NCBI GenBank assembly: GCA_965602785.1
Contig: CBFDAH010000132.1
Coordinates: 1-8,236, forward strand
Direction of reading: 5' to 3'
From: JBGSLA01 sp965602785
GTDB taxonomy: Bacteria; Desulfobacterota; Desulfobaccia; Desulfobaccales; 0-14-0-80-60-11
DNA length: 8,236 nt
The notes below the pieces were generated by a model that did no database searches, was not told where the DNA came from, and saw nothing but the letters and a program-made list of their open reading frames with translations. Positions 1 to 6,241 of this stretch are shown one piece after another (the first letter of the stretch is position 1; every line of letters starts with the position of its first letter). A program made the position numbers and the translations under genes.

Positions 1-134
1 CACAGGGCCATAAGTAGGGGTGACCTTGCTCCCTGGGTTTCGAGAAAAGCCAAATGAGAGCCGTAAGTTTTCTGGAAGAAGAATCTGGGCTCAGGATAGA
101 GCAAACCATGCATAATAATGAATTCACTGGTTTT

Positions 135-159
135 TTTGCCTTGGTATTGTTAAGGCAAA
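135..159. promoter_or_regulatory. 8-bp inverted repeat upstream of the DsrE-family gene
   Basis: TTTGCCTT (135-142) and AAGGCAAA (152-159) are perfect inverted halves around a 9-nt loop, about 100 bp before the start of the sulfur-relay gene. The T-run lies before the hairpin rather than after it, so a rightward terminator is unlikely. An operator or leader hairpin is the simpler reading. Positions 1-134 show no recognisable gene or RNA, and no convincing -35/-10 pair was found near the repeat. Confidence 0.35.
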
Positions 160-247
160 GTGGATTGGCCAGACGGGTTAATCCTGACCAAACTCATCGG
201 GCGCTATGAAGGACACCGGACGATAGTAACTGAGACCATTAAGGTAA

Positions 248-256
248 AGAGGAGAG
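248..256 (+). promoter_or_regulatory. ribosome binding site that fixes the DsrE-family start
   Basis: AGAGGAGAG ends 5 nt before the ATG at 262. An in-frame ATG at 160 has no comparable purine-rich site, and the 34 residues it would add do not look like part of the DsrE fold. The ATG at 262 is therefore preferred. Confidence 0.7.
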
Positions 257-261
257 AAGAT

Positions 262-702
262 ATGCCAGAGAAAGAGAAAGCTTGTTTCATCTGCTCACGG
301 GATACCATGGATGGGGCCTACCCGGCCCTCATCTTGGGCATCAACGCCGCCCGTTTGGGGATGGAGGCCAAAGTGTTCTACACCTTCATGGGCGTCAATC
401 TGGTAAAGAAGGGCGGCATCGAAAAGGCTAAGTTCGTCCCCCCTGGGGTGATGGGGGCGGTGCCTGGCATGTCCACTCTGGCCACGGCCATGATGAAGAA
501 GAAGGCTGAGAAGGCCCAGATCCCTTCGCTGCCGGACCTGATGGAAATGGCCCAGTTAGAGGGGGTGGAGCTCATCGCCTGCCGAATGACCATCGATATG
601 ATGGAAATCAAGGAAGAGGAAATGCTCGAAGGCGTCCCCATCTGGACGGCGGAGGACTTCTTAAAATACGCCAGGGATGCTAACCTTTGCCTGTTCACTT
701 AA
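262..702 (+). CDS. DsrE/DsrF/DrsH-like family protein (sulfur-relay / peroxiredoxin-like)
   Basis: This is a 146-residue cytosolic protein of the DsrE/DsrF/DrsH-like superfamily. Small members of the family carry persulfide sulfur on a cysteine or act as partners of TusA-type and rhodanese proteins. The N-terminus has a first beta strand (ACFICSRDTMDGAYPALILG, residues 7-26) that leads into the helix typical of the fold. A second strand and loop follow (KVFYTFMGVNLVKKGG, 37-52), then a Met/Gly-rich linker (63-79). The motif VELIACRMTIDMM (102-114) holds Cys107, the position of the conserved family cysteine. The C-terminal part (EGVPIWTAEDFLKYARDA) is also typical. No signal peptide or membrane helix is seen. 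The gene stands alone, with no dsrF/dsrH, tusA or rhodanese partner in the window, so the exact substrate cannot be inferred. The family call is secure but the physiological role is not. Confidence 0.85.
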   Translation: MPEKEKACFICSRDTMDGAYPALILGINAARLGMEAKVFYTFMGVNLVKKGGIEKAKFVPPGVMGAVPGMSTLATAMMKKKAEKAQIPSLPDLMEMAQLEGVELIACRMTIDMMEIKEEEMLEGVPIWTAEDFLKYARDANLCLFT

Positions 703-846
703 GGAGGTGAAAGTTCCAGACGAAAAAACGACCCTGGAAGGCGTTTCCTCCGGGACTGGCCACTGATTTTGCGGCACAGGGCGCATGGTGCCAGCTCCCA
801 AGCGGCAGGTTGGATTATGGGGAAGCTGAATGAAGTTCCATAGGAT

Positions 847-3021
847 CTAAAAGTTTAGCCTATTCCGTAGGAAGGTGTATCGCCTTTTCGTCTTGTCGTT
901 TTTAATCCCCATGGCCAGGGCCTTCCTGGTGCCCACCATAACCACCAGCTTCCTCCCTCTGGTGACGGCGGTATAGATCAGGTTTCGCTGCAGGAGAACA
1001 TAATGTTGAGTCAGGATGGGAATGACCACGACCGGATATTCGGACCCTTGGGATTTATGGATGGAGATGGCATAGGCTAAGACCACCTCATCCAGGTCAG
1101 CATAATCATAGGGTACCCTCCTGCCATCGAAGTCAATGACCACCTCTTGGGACTCCTGATCAATCCTAACAATCCTGCCGAGATCACCGTTAAAGACTTC
1201 CTTCTCATAATTGTTCTGGATTTGCATGACCTTGTCCTGCAGCCGGAAATTCCTGCCGCCTCGGGTTAGAGCGTCTGGCAAGGGATTAAGCGCTTGCTGC
1301 AGTTCCGCATTGAGGTTACCCGCCCCCACCATCCCCTTGTGCATGGGAGTGAGCACCTGAATGTCGTCGATGGGGTCAAAGCCAAAGCGGCTGGGAATGC
1401 GTTCCTTGACCAACTCCAGAATAATCCCCAGGACCTTCTCCGGGTCTTCCTGTTCGATGAAATAAAAGTCCTTAAGTTTTTGCCCGGAAGGCCTCAGGGT
1501 AGGCATCAAGCCCTGATTAATTTTGTGGGCATTGACGATGATCAGACTCTCCCTGGCCTGACGGAAGATCTCGTTAAGTTCCATCACCGGTACCGTTCGG
1601 GAGGCAATGATGTCCTGAAGCACGGCGCCGGCTCCCACTGAAGGAAGTTGGTTGACGTCCCCCACCAGGATGAGGGTGGCCCTGGGGGGAACGGCTTTGA
1701 GAAGGTGATGCATCAGGATGGTGTCGATCATGGAAACTTCGTCCACGACCAAGAGGTCGCACTTCAAAGGCTTCTGATCATTTTTCTGGAAGCCCCCCTT
1801 CTGGAAGCTGTACTCCAGCAGACGGTGAATGGTCTTGGCCTCGTGGCCGGTGGCCTCGCTCATGCGTTTCGCGGCCCGGCCCGTGGGTGCGGCCAACAGA
1901 AATTTGACCCTGGCCTTGGCGAAGATCTTGAGAATAGCATTGATGATAGTGGTTTTGCCGGTCCCGGGTCCTCCGGTGATCACCACCACCTTGTCGGTTA
2001 GGGCACACTTCACCGCTTCCACCTGCCTGGCGGCCAGGGTGATGTCAAGCTGCTGTTGCACCCAGGCAAGCGCCTTGCCGGGGTCGAGGGTCCGGCTGGC
2101 TTTGGGGGCATTGATCAGGGCCTTCAAACGGGCCGCAATATTGGTCTCGCTCAGATGGAACTTGGCCAAGTATACTGCCCGGTGGCCACCCGGGGGTTCC
2201 CCCTTCTCCTCAAGGTCCTCCAGGACGATCTTTGTTTCTGCCCTCAGGGTGTCCAGGGCCCCGAGGAGGATCTCCTGGTCCAATTCCAGGATTTCCTGGC
2301 ACTTTGTCAGCAGTGGGTTCAGAGGGTAGTAGACATGCCCTTCATCAGCGAGTTGTTGGAGGACGTAGAGGATACCGGCCTCGGCCCGGAGCTCTGAATC
2401 CCGGGCAAACCCTAACTTTTCGGCAATCCGGTCGGCGGTGAGAAAACCGATGCCGAAGATGTCCGTGGCCAGACGGTAGGGGTTCTCTTGCACCACCTGG
2501 ATGGCTTCGTTGCCGTAGGTCTTAAAAATCTTGGTGGCGTAGCCGGAGCTGACCCTGTGGGACTGCAGAAAGAGCATCACCTGGCGGATTTCTTTCTGGT
2601 CGGCCCAAGCCTGGCGGATCATTTCGACCCGTTTTTTCCCAATGCCCACAACCTCCGTGAGCTTTCCGATCTCCTCTTCGATGACTTCCAGGGTCTCTTT
2701 TCCGAAGGTTTTGACAATGCGCTTGGCCATGATGGGGCCGATGCTCTTGATGAGACCGGACCCCAGATATTTCTCAATGCCATAGATTGATGCCGGCACC
2801 AGGGATTTGTAATGCAGTACCCGGAATTGCTCGCCGTATTTGGGGTGGTTGGCCCATTCCCCCTGCATCTTCAAGATTTCTCCGGGAGTCGGAGCCAAGA
2901 GGTTCCCCACCACCGTCACGAGATCCCGGCGCCCGTAGACCTTTACCTTGGCGATGGTGAAGCCATTCTCATCATTGATATAGGTGATCCTCTCGATCTG
3001 GCCCTGGAGGTCGGCAAGCAT
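847..3021 (-). CDS. recD2: RecD2-type (RecD/TraA family) ATP-dependent 5'-3' DNA helicase
   Basis: This 724-residue superfamily 1B helicase is the stand-alone RecD2 type found in bacteria, as opposed to the RecD subunit of RecBCD. It is expected to unwind DNA 5' to 3' in repair and mismatch or replication-fork processing. Residues 1-75 form the small N-terminal domain. Helix-hairpin-helix segments follow, including VVGIGKKRVEMI (124-135) and a second one near FGIGFLTADRIAEKLG (189-204). Helicase motifs are all present: Walker A GGPGTGKTT (350-358), motif Ia APTGRAAKRM (378-387), Walker B VVDEVS (425-430), motif III GDVNQLPSV (454-462), motif IV FRQ (486-488), motif V AYAISIHKSQGSE (649-661) and motif VI LIYTAVTRGR (681-690). 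Length is normal for the family and no disruption is seen. A weak AAAGG-type site precedes the ATG. The gene is divergent from ihfA and appears monocistronic. RecB/RecC or AddAB partners are absent here. Confidence 0.95.
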   Translation of the reverse strand: MLADLQGQIERITYINDENGFTIAKVKVYGRRDLVTVVGNLLAPTPGEILKMQGEWANHPKYGEQFRVLHYKSLVPASIYGIEKYLGSGLIKSIGPIMAKRIVKTFGKETLEVIEEEIGKLTEVVGIGKKRVEMIRQAWADQKEIRQVMLFLQSHRVSSGYATKIFKTYGNEAIQVVQENPYRLATDIFGIGFLTADRIAEKLGFARDSELRAEAGILYVLQQLADEGHVYYPLNPLLTKCQEILELDQEILLGALDTLRAETKIVLEDLEEKGEPPGGHRAVYLAKFHLSETNIAARLKALINAPKASRTLDPGKALAWVQQQLDITLAARQVEAVKCALTDKVVVITGGPGTGKTTIINAILKIFAKARVKFLLAAPTGRAAKRMSEATGHEAKTIHRLLEYSFQKGGFQKNDQKPLKCDLLVVDEVSMIDTILMHHLLKAVPPRATLILVGDVNQLPSVGAGAVLQDIIASRTVPVMELNEIFRQARESLIIVNAHKINQGLMPTLRPSGQKLKDFYFIEQEDPEKVLGIILELVKERIPSRFGFDPIDDIQVLTPMHKGMVGAGNLNAELQQALNPLPDALTRGGRNFRLQDKVMQIQNNYEKEVFNGDLGRIVRIDQESQEVVIDFDGRRVPYDYADLDEVVLAYAISIHKSQGSEYPVVVIPILTQHYVLLQRNLIYTAVTRGRKLVVMVGTRKALAMGIKNDKTKRRYTFLRNRLNF

Positions 3022-3055
3022 CAGTTCAAACCTTTATCCCTTGTTGACCTGCATT

Positions 3056-3064
3056 CTTATACCA
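3056..3064 (-). promoter_or_regulatory. candidate extended -10 promoter for recD2
   Basis: On the minus strand the sequence TGGTATAAG fits an extended -10 element (TGnTATAAT) with one mismatch, about 35 nt before the recD2 ATG. No good -35 hexamer sits 17 nt upstream, which is common for extended -10 promoters. This is read from consensus only. Confidence 0.45.
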
Positions 3065-3261
3065 TGAAATAAGGCTGAGACCGATTGGAAGGTGCACTGC
3101 GTTTGAAAGTATGCAATGAGGCCTGAGCGGGGTTATCTTTTTCGGAAAGATTTGGTAAAGTCCCGGGCCAGGGATGGGATAGGTCAGGAGATCCGGGCTC
3201 TTCAGGCCATTGCCGTGGAACTTAGCTCCAATAAGAATCTGCCGGTAAGGAGAGGTGGAAG

Positions 3262-3546
3262 ATGGCAGTTACCAGAGAGAAGTTGACCGTCCTTCTGCAG
3301 GATCAATTAGGGATGAGCAGGGAGGAGTCCCGGCAAATAGTTGACCGGCTTCTCAAGATAATGAAGGGCACCCTTGCTCAAGGGGAAGATCTACTCATCA
3401 GCGGCTTTGGCAAATTCTCTGTAAGGAAAAAAAGGGCCCGTCGGGGGAGGAACCCACAAACCAAGGAGAGCCTGATCTTGGCCGCTCGTAAGGTGGTGGT
3501 CTTTAAGACCTCGTCAGTACTGCGTCGGCGCCTCAACAGCCCTTAG
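3262..3546 (+). CDS. ihfA: Integration host factor alpha-like (HU/IHF family) DNA-bending protein
   Basis: This 94-residue HU/IHF-family nucleoid protein bends DNA in the minor groove as a dimer. Features include the N-terminal helices (MAVTREKLTVLLQDQLGMSR), the hallmark turn SGFGKFSVR (47-55), and the beta-arm tip RGRNPQT (61-67) with the intercalating proline at 65. The C-terminal ARKVVVFKTSSVLRRRLN matches the IHF-alpha pattern (ARRVVTFRPGQKLKSRV in E. coli). Length agrees with IhfA at about 95-100 residues and HU at about 90. An AAGGAGAGG site lies 6 nt before the ATG. Sequence patterns favour IHF-alpha over HU, but in this group such proteins are often divergent. No ihfB or pheST neighbours are visible. 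The product could serve the attachment-site-like DNA to the right, where an IHF consensus occurs, but that link is inferred. Confidence 0.85.
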   Translation: MAVTREKLTVLLQDQLGMSREESRQIVDRLLKIMKGTLAQGEDLLISGFGKFSVRKKRARRGRNPQTKESLILAARKVVVFKTSSVLRRRLNSP

Positions 3547-3565
3547 CGGAACAGGCATTTCGGTT

Positions 3566-3660
3566 AGCCCTTGCAGGGACTTGCACGGGTCTTTCACTCC
3601 CTGTGCAAGGGTTATCTATCTGAATTTTATAGCTAATATAGCTTCCCTTGCACACTTGCA
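3566..3660. repeat. TTGCA-motif repeats and hairpin after ihfA
   Basis: Five TGCA-centred repeats occur at 3572, 3582, 3604, 3649 and 3657. CTTGCAC-GGG (3580-3589) pairs with CCC-T-GTGCAAG (3599-3609) with one bulged T and a 9-nt loop, which makes a strong RNA hairpin just past the ihfA stop. No U-tract follows. Read on the minus strand, this stretch closely resembles 6602-6646 (shared CCCTTGCACAG and TGCAAGTCCC), so it may belong to a dispersed repeat family rather than being a simple terminator. Confidence 0.5.
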
Positions 3661-3669
3661 GCACTTTCC

Positions 3670-3691
3670 GGGGGGATAGTCTCCCCCCTTT
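3670..3691. terminator. candidate terminator between convergent ihfA and the acetyltransferase gene
   Basis: GGGGGGA (3670-3676) and TCCCCCC (3682-3688) form a perfect 7-bp GC stem around the 5-nt loop TAGTC, followed by TTT on the plus strand. It sits between two convergent genes, as a shared terminator would. The short T-run makes it a weak intrinsic terminator, and in the minus direction no U-tract follows. Confidence 0.4.
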
Positions 3692-3702
3692 AAGCCCCCT
3701 CA

Positions 3703-4470
3703 TCAATCTTTGCCTGTTGACCTGCGATTGAAGTCCTCCAGCGCCTCCCAGAGCCGCTGCAATTCTGGATGCAGCTGCCACTCCTCCGGTTTAGTGGCAT
3801 ACTTCTCGCCCTCGTGGATAAACCGGTACATGTGGACTTCACAGGCCAGGTACTCCTGCTGGTCGCCGGCCCAGCGTGTGAAGTTGCCGGGGAAAATGCC
3901 AGCCAACCGCCACCCTTTTGCTATTTTCAACGTTTCTGCTTGGGTGATGGTGTGCCAGGTTTCCAGGAAGGTGGTCAGGTATTCGGCCCCCGAAACCTTG
4001 CACATCCAGTCCATCATATCGCCCAGCATGCCCATCAGCCCCATCTGGCGGTAATCGGGGTGGGAGCCGACAAAGGTCCATTCTATCTGGAGGTTCTGGT
4101 CGTATTTGTTCATGAGGGAGGCTGCGGCCAGGCGGCCAGTCTCCGTATCCTGGATCACCAGCATGCAGCAGGGTTTCTTGAGTGAGTCCTCATCCCAGGT
4201 CTCCACCAGGGCCATGCGGTCTTCGTAGTCTTCCGGGTAGAGCATGAAGTCGTGGGACGAGCCGTAGAGCTCCGGGTAGGCATGGCGCCAAAGCTCCGCA
4301 GCCGCCTCGATGTCCCCTCGGGCCAAGGGCCGGCCCACAAAGCGACCTTCTCGGCTCTCCCAGGGCTCCGGCTTAACCCAGCGCACCACTTTTTTACAGA
4401 TGGGGCGAGTCTGGCAGGTCTGCGCCATGTCTCGGTAAGGGCGATAGGGAGACATGTCAAGGAAGCGCAT
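3703..4470 (-). CDS. GNAT-family N-acetyltransferase, substrate unknown
   Basis: This 255-residue cytosolic protein has a GNAT acetyltransferase core. The sequence EGRFVGRPLARGDIEAAAELWRHAYPELYG (41-70) looks like the first strand and helix. CCMLVIQDTETGRLAAASLM (101-120) fits strands 2-3. IEWTFVGSHPDYRQMGLMGMLGDMM (129-153) corresponds to strand 4 and the acetyl-CoA-binding motif A. The pyrophosphate loop reads RQMGLM, which departs from the usual R/Q-x-x-G-x-G/A because a Met replaces the last small residue. GAEYLTTFLETWHTITQAETLKIAKGWRLAGIFPGNF (161-197) fits motif B and the strand-5 region. A 40-residue N-terminal extension with two cysteines (Cys19, Cys25) and a charged C-terminal tail are unusual. 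It is convergent with ihfA and has no operon partner. The fold is fairly secure but the acceptor substrate is not predictable. Confidence 0.75.
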   Translation of the reverse strand: MRFLDMSPYRPYRDMAQTCQTRPICKKVVRWVKPEPWESREGRFVGRPLARGDIEAAAELWRHAYPELYGSSHDFMLYPEDYEDRMALVETWDEDSLKKPCCMLVIQDTETGRLAAASLMNKYDQNLQIEWTFVGSHPDYRQMGLMGMLGDMMDWMCKVSGAEYLTTFLETWHTITQAETLKIAKGWRLAGIFPGNFTRWAGDQQEYLACEVHMYRFIHEGEKYATKPEEWQLHPELQRLWEALEDFNRRSTGKD

Positions 4471-4479
4471 ATAAATCAT

Positions 4480-4484
4480 CTCCT
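4480..4484 (-). promoter_or_regulatory. ribosome binding site that fixes the acetyltransferase start
   Basis: AGGAG on the minus strand ends 9 nt before the ATG at 4470-4468. It is directly abutted by an in-frame upstream ATG (4479-4477), leaving no spacer for that one. The internal start (MRFLDM) is therefore chosen. Confidence 0.6.
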
Positions 4485-4515
4485 GGATATGGGGTTATGG
4501 GTTTAGGGCAATTCT

Positions 4516-4546
4516 GTTATAGCCAGATTTTGGGCAGCTGGGGCAA
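4516..4546 (-). promoter_or_regulatory. candidate sigma70-like promoter for the acetyltransferase gene
   Basis: On the minus strand TTGCCC (4546-4541) and TATAAC (4521-4516) are separated by 19 nt, longer than the 17-nt optimum. The -10 element is good and the position, about 45 nt before the start codon, is sensible. Read from consensus only. Confidence 0.35.
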
Positions 4547-5073
4547 TTTTTTTGGGGATATGGAACCTTAAAAATCGTCCGGGGACAATGTCAAGAGGGG
4601 TCCCAACTCAGATTCCCGCCCTCACCTCGGGCCATACCCCCCGCCTGGCCACCCCACCCCCCCTGCCTCTCGCTGCGCGTGAGAATGTGGGGGACACAAA
4701 CTGCAGACAACCGTTACCATCCTCTGGCAGGATCAGATGGGCAGGATTGCCGGCCCTCAGTCTCCTTGACAAAGATGCCTGCGGTATGCACACTGATTCC
4801 ATTGGCGCTGCCTACATCATCCACTGGCAGCGTGGCAGTCTGGGTGCGGGCATCGAGCCAGGAAACCAGAGCGGAGTGGGTGGCAAGGGCAGGTTGGGTT
4901 TGGCCTGGCAGCTGCATTCAGGGTGCCTTTCTCCTGGCACTCAGGCTCTCCTTTCACCACAAGATGTGGGATTTTATGCGTTGTTCACAAGGTGATGTCT
5001 GAAGAGAAGACCAGACATTTTATCAAAACCCACTAAAACCCAGGCTTTCCGATCATGGTGGACAAATAAGTGG

Positions 5074-5091
5074 ATGTCCAATAATGGACAT
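5074..5091. promoter_or_regulatory. 18-bp perfect palindrome, operator-like
   Basis: ATGTCCA (5074-5080), ATAA, TGGACAT (5085-5091) is a perfect 7-bp inverted repeat with a 4-nt spacer. A third half-site, TGGACA, lies at 5059-5064. The layout suits a dimeric repressor operator or a short hairpin. No adjacent gene could be identified, so any regulated target is unknown or lost. Confidence 0.3.
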
Positions 5092-5163
5092 TATGTAAAC
5101 TAACTGGGTGCCTGCGTGTGCGCTTGTGCTTAAATGAATGGCTCCTTAAATAGATCAGATGAT

Positions 5164-5289
5164 CTACCTTTCTTCCTCGCCGGCCCCCTCCTCACCCCTC
5201 AGATAGTTGAGGATCACCCCTACCTCCTACCCGCCGCACATGTTGATGTCCTTGGGCATCATCTTGGCAGCGGGCTTAAGGTAAGGGGG
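5164..5289 (-). pseudogene. possible decayed coding fragment with one internal stop
   Basis: On the minus strand one frame reads PPYLKPAAKMMPKDINMCGG, then a TAG at 5229-5227, then EVGVILNYLRGEEGAGEEER and a stop at 5166-5164. The residue composition on both sides of the stop looks protein-like, and the tail looks like a natural acidic C-terminus. The parent family was not recognised. It may be a chance open frame. A GGAGG-then-GTG arrangement after the internal stop could also start an 18-codon peptide. Confidence 0.18.
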
Positions 5290-5455
5290 TCACTATGTTT
5301 TTTGTGTAGATCAGAGCAGGTTTTTGGTAAGATACCCCGTATTGCCTTCGTTATTTTGTTCGGGGTTCTCTTCTTCCGACCCGCACCAGCTGGGTGTTTC
5401 TGATCTTTGACGAAGTTTCCTACTACCTACACTCTCCATTAGTTTTATGACAAAG

Positions 5456-5479
5456 GGCAGGCAGCGGGCAGCGCCTGCC
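5456..5479. repeat. GGCAGGC/GCCTGCC inverted repeat
   Basis: GGCAGGC (5456-5462) and GCCTGCC (5473-5479) form a 7-bp GC-rich stem around a 10-nt loop. No T-tract follows on either strand. Function is unknown. Confidence 0.3.
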
Positions 5480-5757
5480 TATCAGTTTCTACTCTTGGCA
5501 GGTCGGGGTCTACCGACAATGATCTGAGTCGGCCATCCACATCCGTTGTCCTCAGCAGAGACTGCCGTGTGACACCACCGCTAAATCAGCTTATCTCCCC
5601 AGGGGTCTCTCCAGTAGAGAGCAGCTCGCCGCAGATGCTCCCCATTCTCCCCAAACTGTAGTCTCTAGATGAGGGTGCGGTAAGCTCTCACGATCATGGC
5701 ATCGTGCATCAGGTGGACGTGGGCCATGATCATGGCAGCTCCTTGGCAGCTTGGTGG

Positions 5758-5867
5758 TTAGTGACGGGTGAAGATTAGTGAAGACCTTTTCCTATATATT
5801 GCTTTTTAATCTCAATAATTTTCATTAATACAGAAAAAGCCTTCACCATCCTTCACTCCTTCACCCG
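5758..5867. repeat. nested inverted repeats around an AT-rich core (att- or origin-like)
   Basis: The outer pair is CGGGTGAAG (5765-5773) and CTTCACCCG (5859-5867), a perfect 9-bp inverted repeat. The inner pair is AGTGAAG (5777-5783) and CTTCACT (5851-5857). A further CTTCAC lies at 5841-5846. On each side the repeats are about 8-10 bp apart, so they face the same side of the helix. Between them lies a distinctly AT-rich segment (5785-5840) that differs sharply from the GC-rich surroundings. TTAGTGAC at 5758-5765 is the exact complement of the GTCACTAA motif found in the arrays further right. The form resembles phage attachment sites or small replication origins. Confidence 0.5.
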
Positions 5868-5876
5868 ACCTGCCTT

Positions 5877-5944
5877 GTGACTCCCTGTGACGCTTCTGTG
5901 ACACTCCTGCCAGTTTGCAAAGCCTCTGGGCACTCTGTGACACT
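5877..5944 (-). repeat. phased GTGAC repeats left of the tRNA-like pair
   Basis: GTGAC occurs at 5877, 5887, 5898 and 5937, with spacings of 10, 11 and 39 nt. The 11-mer TCTGTGACACT is repeated exactly at 5895-5905 and 5934-5944. These are the reverse orientation of the GTCAC arrays at 6134 and 6786, so inverted arms flank the Asn-like and Tyr-like tRNA sequences. Additionally CCTGCCAGT (5906-5914) and ACTGGCAGG (5942-5950) form a 9-bp inverted repeat whose right half covers the tRNA CCA end. Confidence 0.6.
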
Positions 5945-6019
5945 GGCAGGGGAGTTGGGACTCGAACCCACATCTGCTCTGGGTAACAGCCAGATGCCGT
6001 CCCGGTAGGCTACTCCCCT
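5944..6019 (-). tRNA. tRNA-Asn(GTT)-like sequence
   Basis: This 76-nt cloverleaf has CCA encoded. The acceptor stem AGGGGAG/CTCCCCT pairs perfectly with G at position 73. The D-arm GCC/GGC is 3 bp with a loop carrying A14, GG and A21. The anticodon stem TCTGG/CCAGA closes a 7-nt loop CTGTTAC with anticodon GTT (Asn). The T-loop is TTCGAGT, on a stem GTGGG/CCCAA with one G-A mismatch at its base. The variable loop is 6 nt. The acceptor differs from typical bacterial tRNA-Asn (TCCTCAG type), so it may be a mobile-element tRNA or a tRNA-mimicking attachment site. It lies 19 nt after the Tyr-like sequence on the same strand. Confidence 0.6.
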
Positions 6020-6038
6020 TCGGGAGTGATGGCAGTGT

Positions 6039-6125
6039 TGGTACAGGGGGGGGCATTCGAACCTTCCGAAGCCGGGGGCGCTGGTTTTACAGACCAGTGG
6101 GTTTGAGCCGCTTCCCTACCCCTCC
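6039..6125 (-). tRNA. degenerate tRNA-Tyr(GTA)-like sequence (class II, possibly a pseudo-tRNA)
   Basis: This 87-nt tRNA-like sequence ends in ACCA. It shows a 5' acceptor GGAGGGG, a class II-like D-arm (GGG/CCC with GCGG in the loop), and anticodon stem CTGGT/ACCAG with loop CTGTAAA, anticodon GTA (Tyr). A long variable arm carries CCG-GCTT-CGG, and the T-loop is TTCGAAT. It is defective at the 3' side: the T-stem (GAAGG versus GCCCC) keeps only two pairs, and the acceptor 3' strand CCCCTGT gives one wobble and a G-G mismatch against GGAGGGG. The 3' part after the T-loop looks replaced, as would happen at a recombination junction. Its first 19 nt are identical to the Ser-like copy at 6684-6775. 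Confidence 0.45.
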
Positions 6126-6133
6126 GGGGTGAT

Positions 6134-6203
6134 GTCACTAAATGTCACTAACTTGGTTTTTGCGTCACTAAGTGTCACTAAGGTGTCACCAGGATGTCAC
6201 TAA
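6134..6203 (+). repeat. array of six phased GTCAC(TAA) repeats, copy A
   Basis: GTCAC begins at 6134, 6144, 6164, 6174, 6185 and 6196, giving spacings of 10, 20, 10, 11 and 11 nt. Five of the six are the full 8-mer GTCACTAA. The 20-nt gap holds AACTTGGTTTTTG. Phasing at one helical turn implies binding of several protein units on one DNA face. The motif resembles the lambda Int arm-type consensus (C/A)AGTCACTAT. It is a candidate for recognition by the N-terminal domain of the integrase at 7086. Confidence 0.7.
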
Positions 6204-6241
6204 GTGGAGGACAGGGTGTCCTGTACTGGGGTGAAAAAAAT

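Larger units (their letters stand above)
4485..5757. other. gene-poor accessory stretch without a convincing coding region
   Basis: Open frames here are short, lack credible ribosome sites, overlap one another on both strands and show no recognisable domain, so none is called. The stretch contains a C-rich tract (4637-4663) whose complement has four G-runs and might form a quadruplex. It also holds small palindromes and at least one possible decayed coding fragment (5164-5289). The look is that of eroded DNA between the chromosome and an integrative element, but no insertion-sequence ends or transposase were recognised. Confidence 0.5.

Noticed and set aside
160..261. Longer DsrE-family gene from the ATG at 160
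   Set aside because: No ribosome site at 160, a good one before 262, and the extra 34 residues do not fit the family N-terminus.
773..792. GGCAC/GTGCC hairpin as a shared terminator between the DsrE-family gene and recD2
   Set aside because: The stem is only 5 bp and no T-tract follows on either strand.
3116..3286. 56-codon open frame overlapping the ihfA start (MRPERGYLFRKDL...)
   Set aside because: No ribosome site upstream, no recognisable family, and it overlaps the ihfA ribosome site and first codons in another frame. It may be the leader of ihfA; kept out for lack of support.
4575..4700. Insertion-sequence ends suggested by GGGGAC/GTCCC and GTGGGGGACAC
   Set aside because: No matching inverted terminal copy, target duplication or transposase could be found.
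4552..4995. 147-codon open frame in the gene-poor region, plus overlapping frames on both strands
   Set aside because: Overlapping frames of similar length on both strands, low-complexity Pro/Thr-rich composition, no ribosome site and no domain.
5134..5403. 89-codon open frame downstream of the 5074 palindrome
   Set aside because: No ribosome site, and residue composition does not resemble a protein family; it lies antisense to the more protein-like fragment at 5164-5289.
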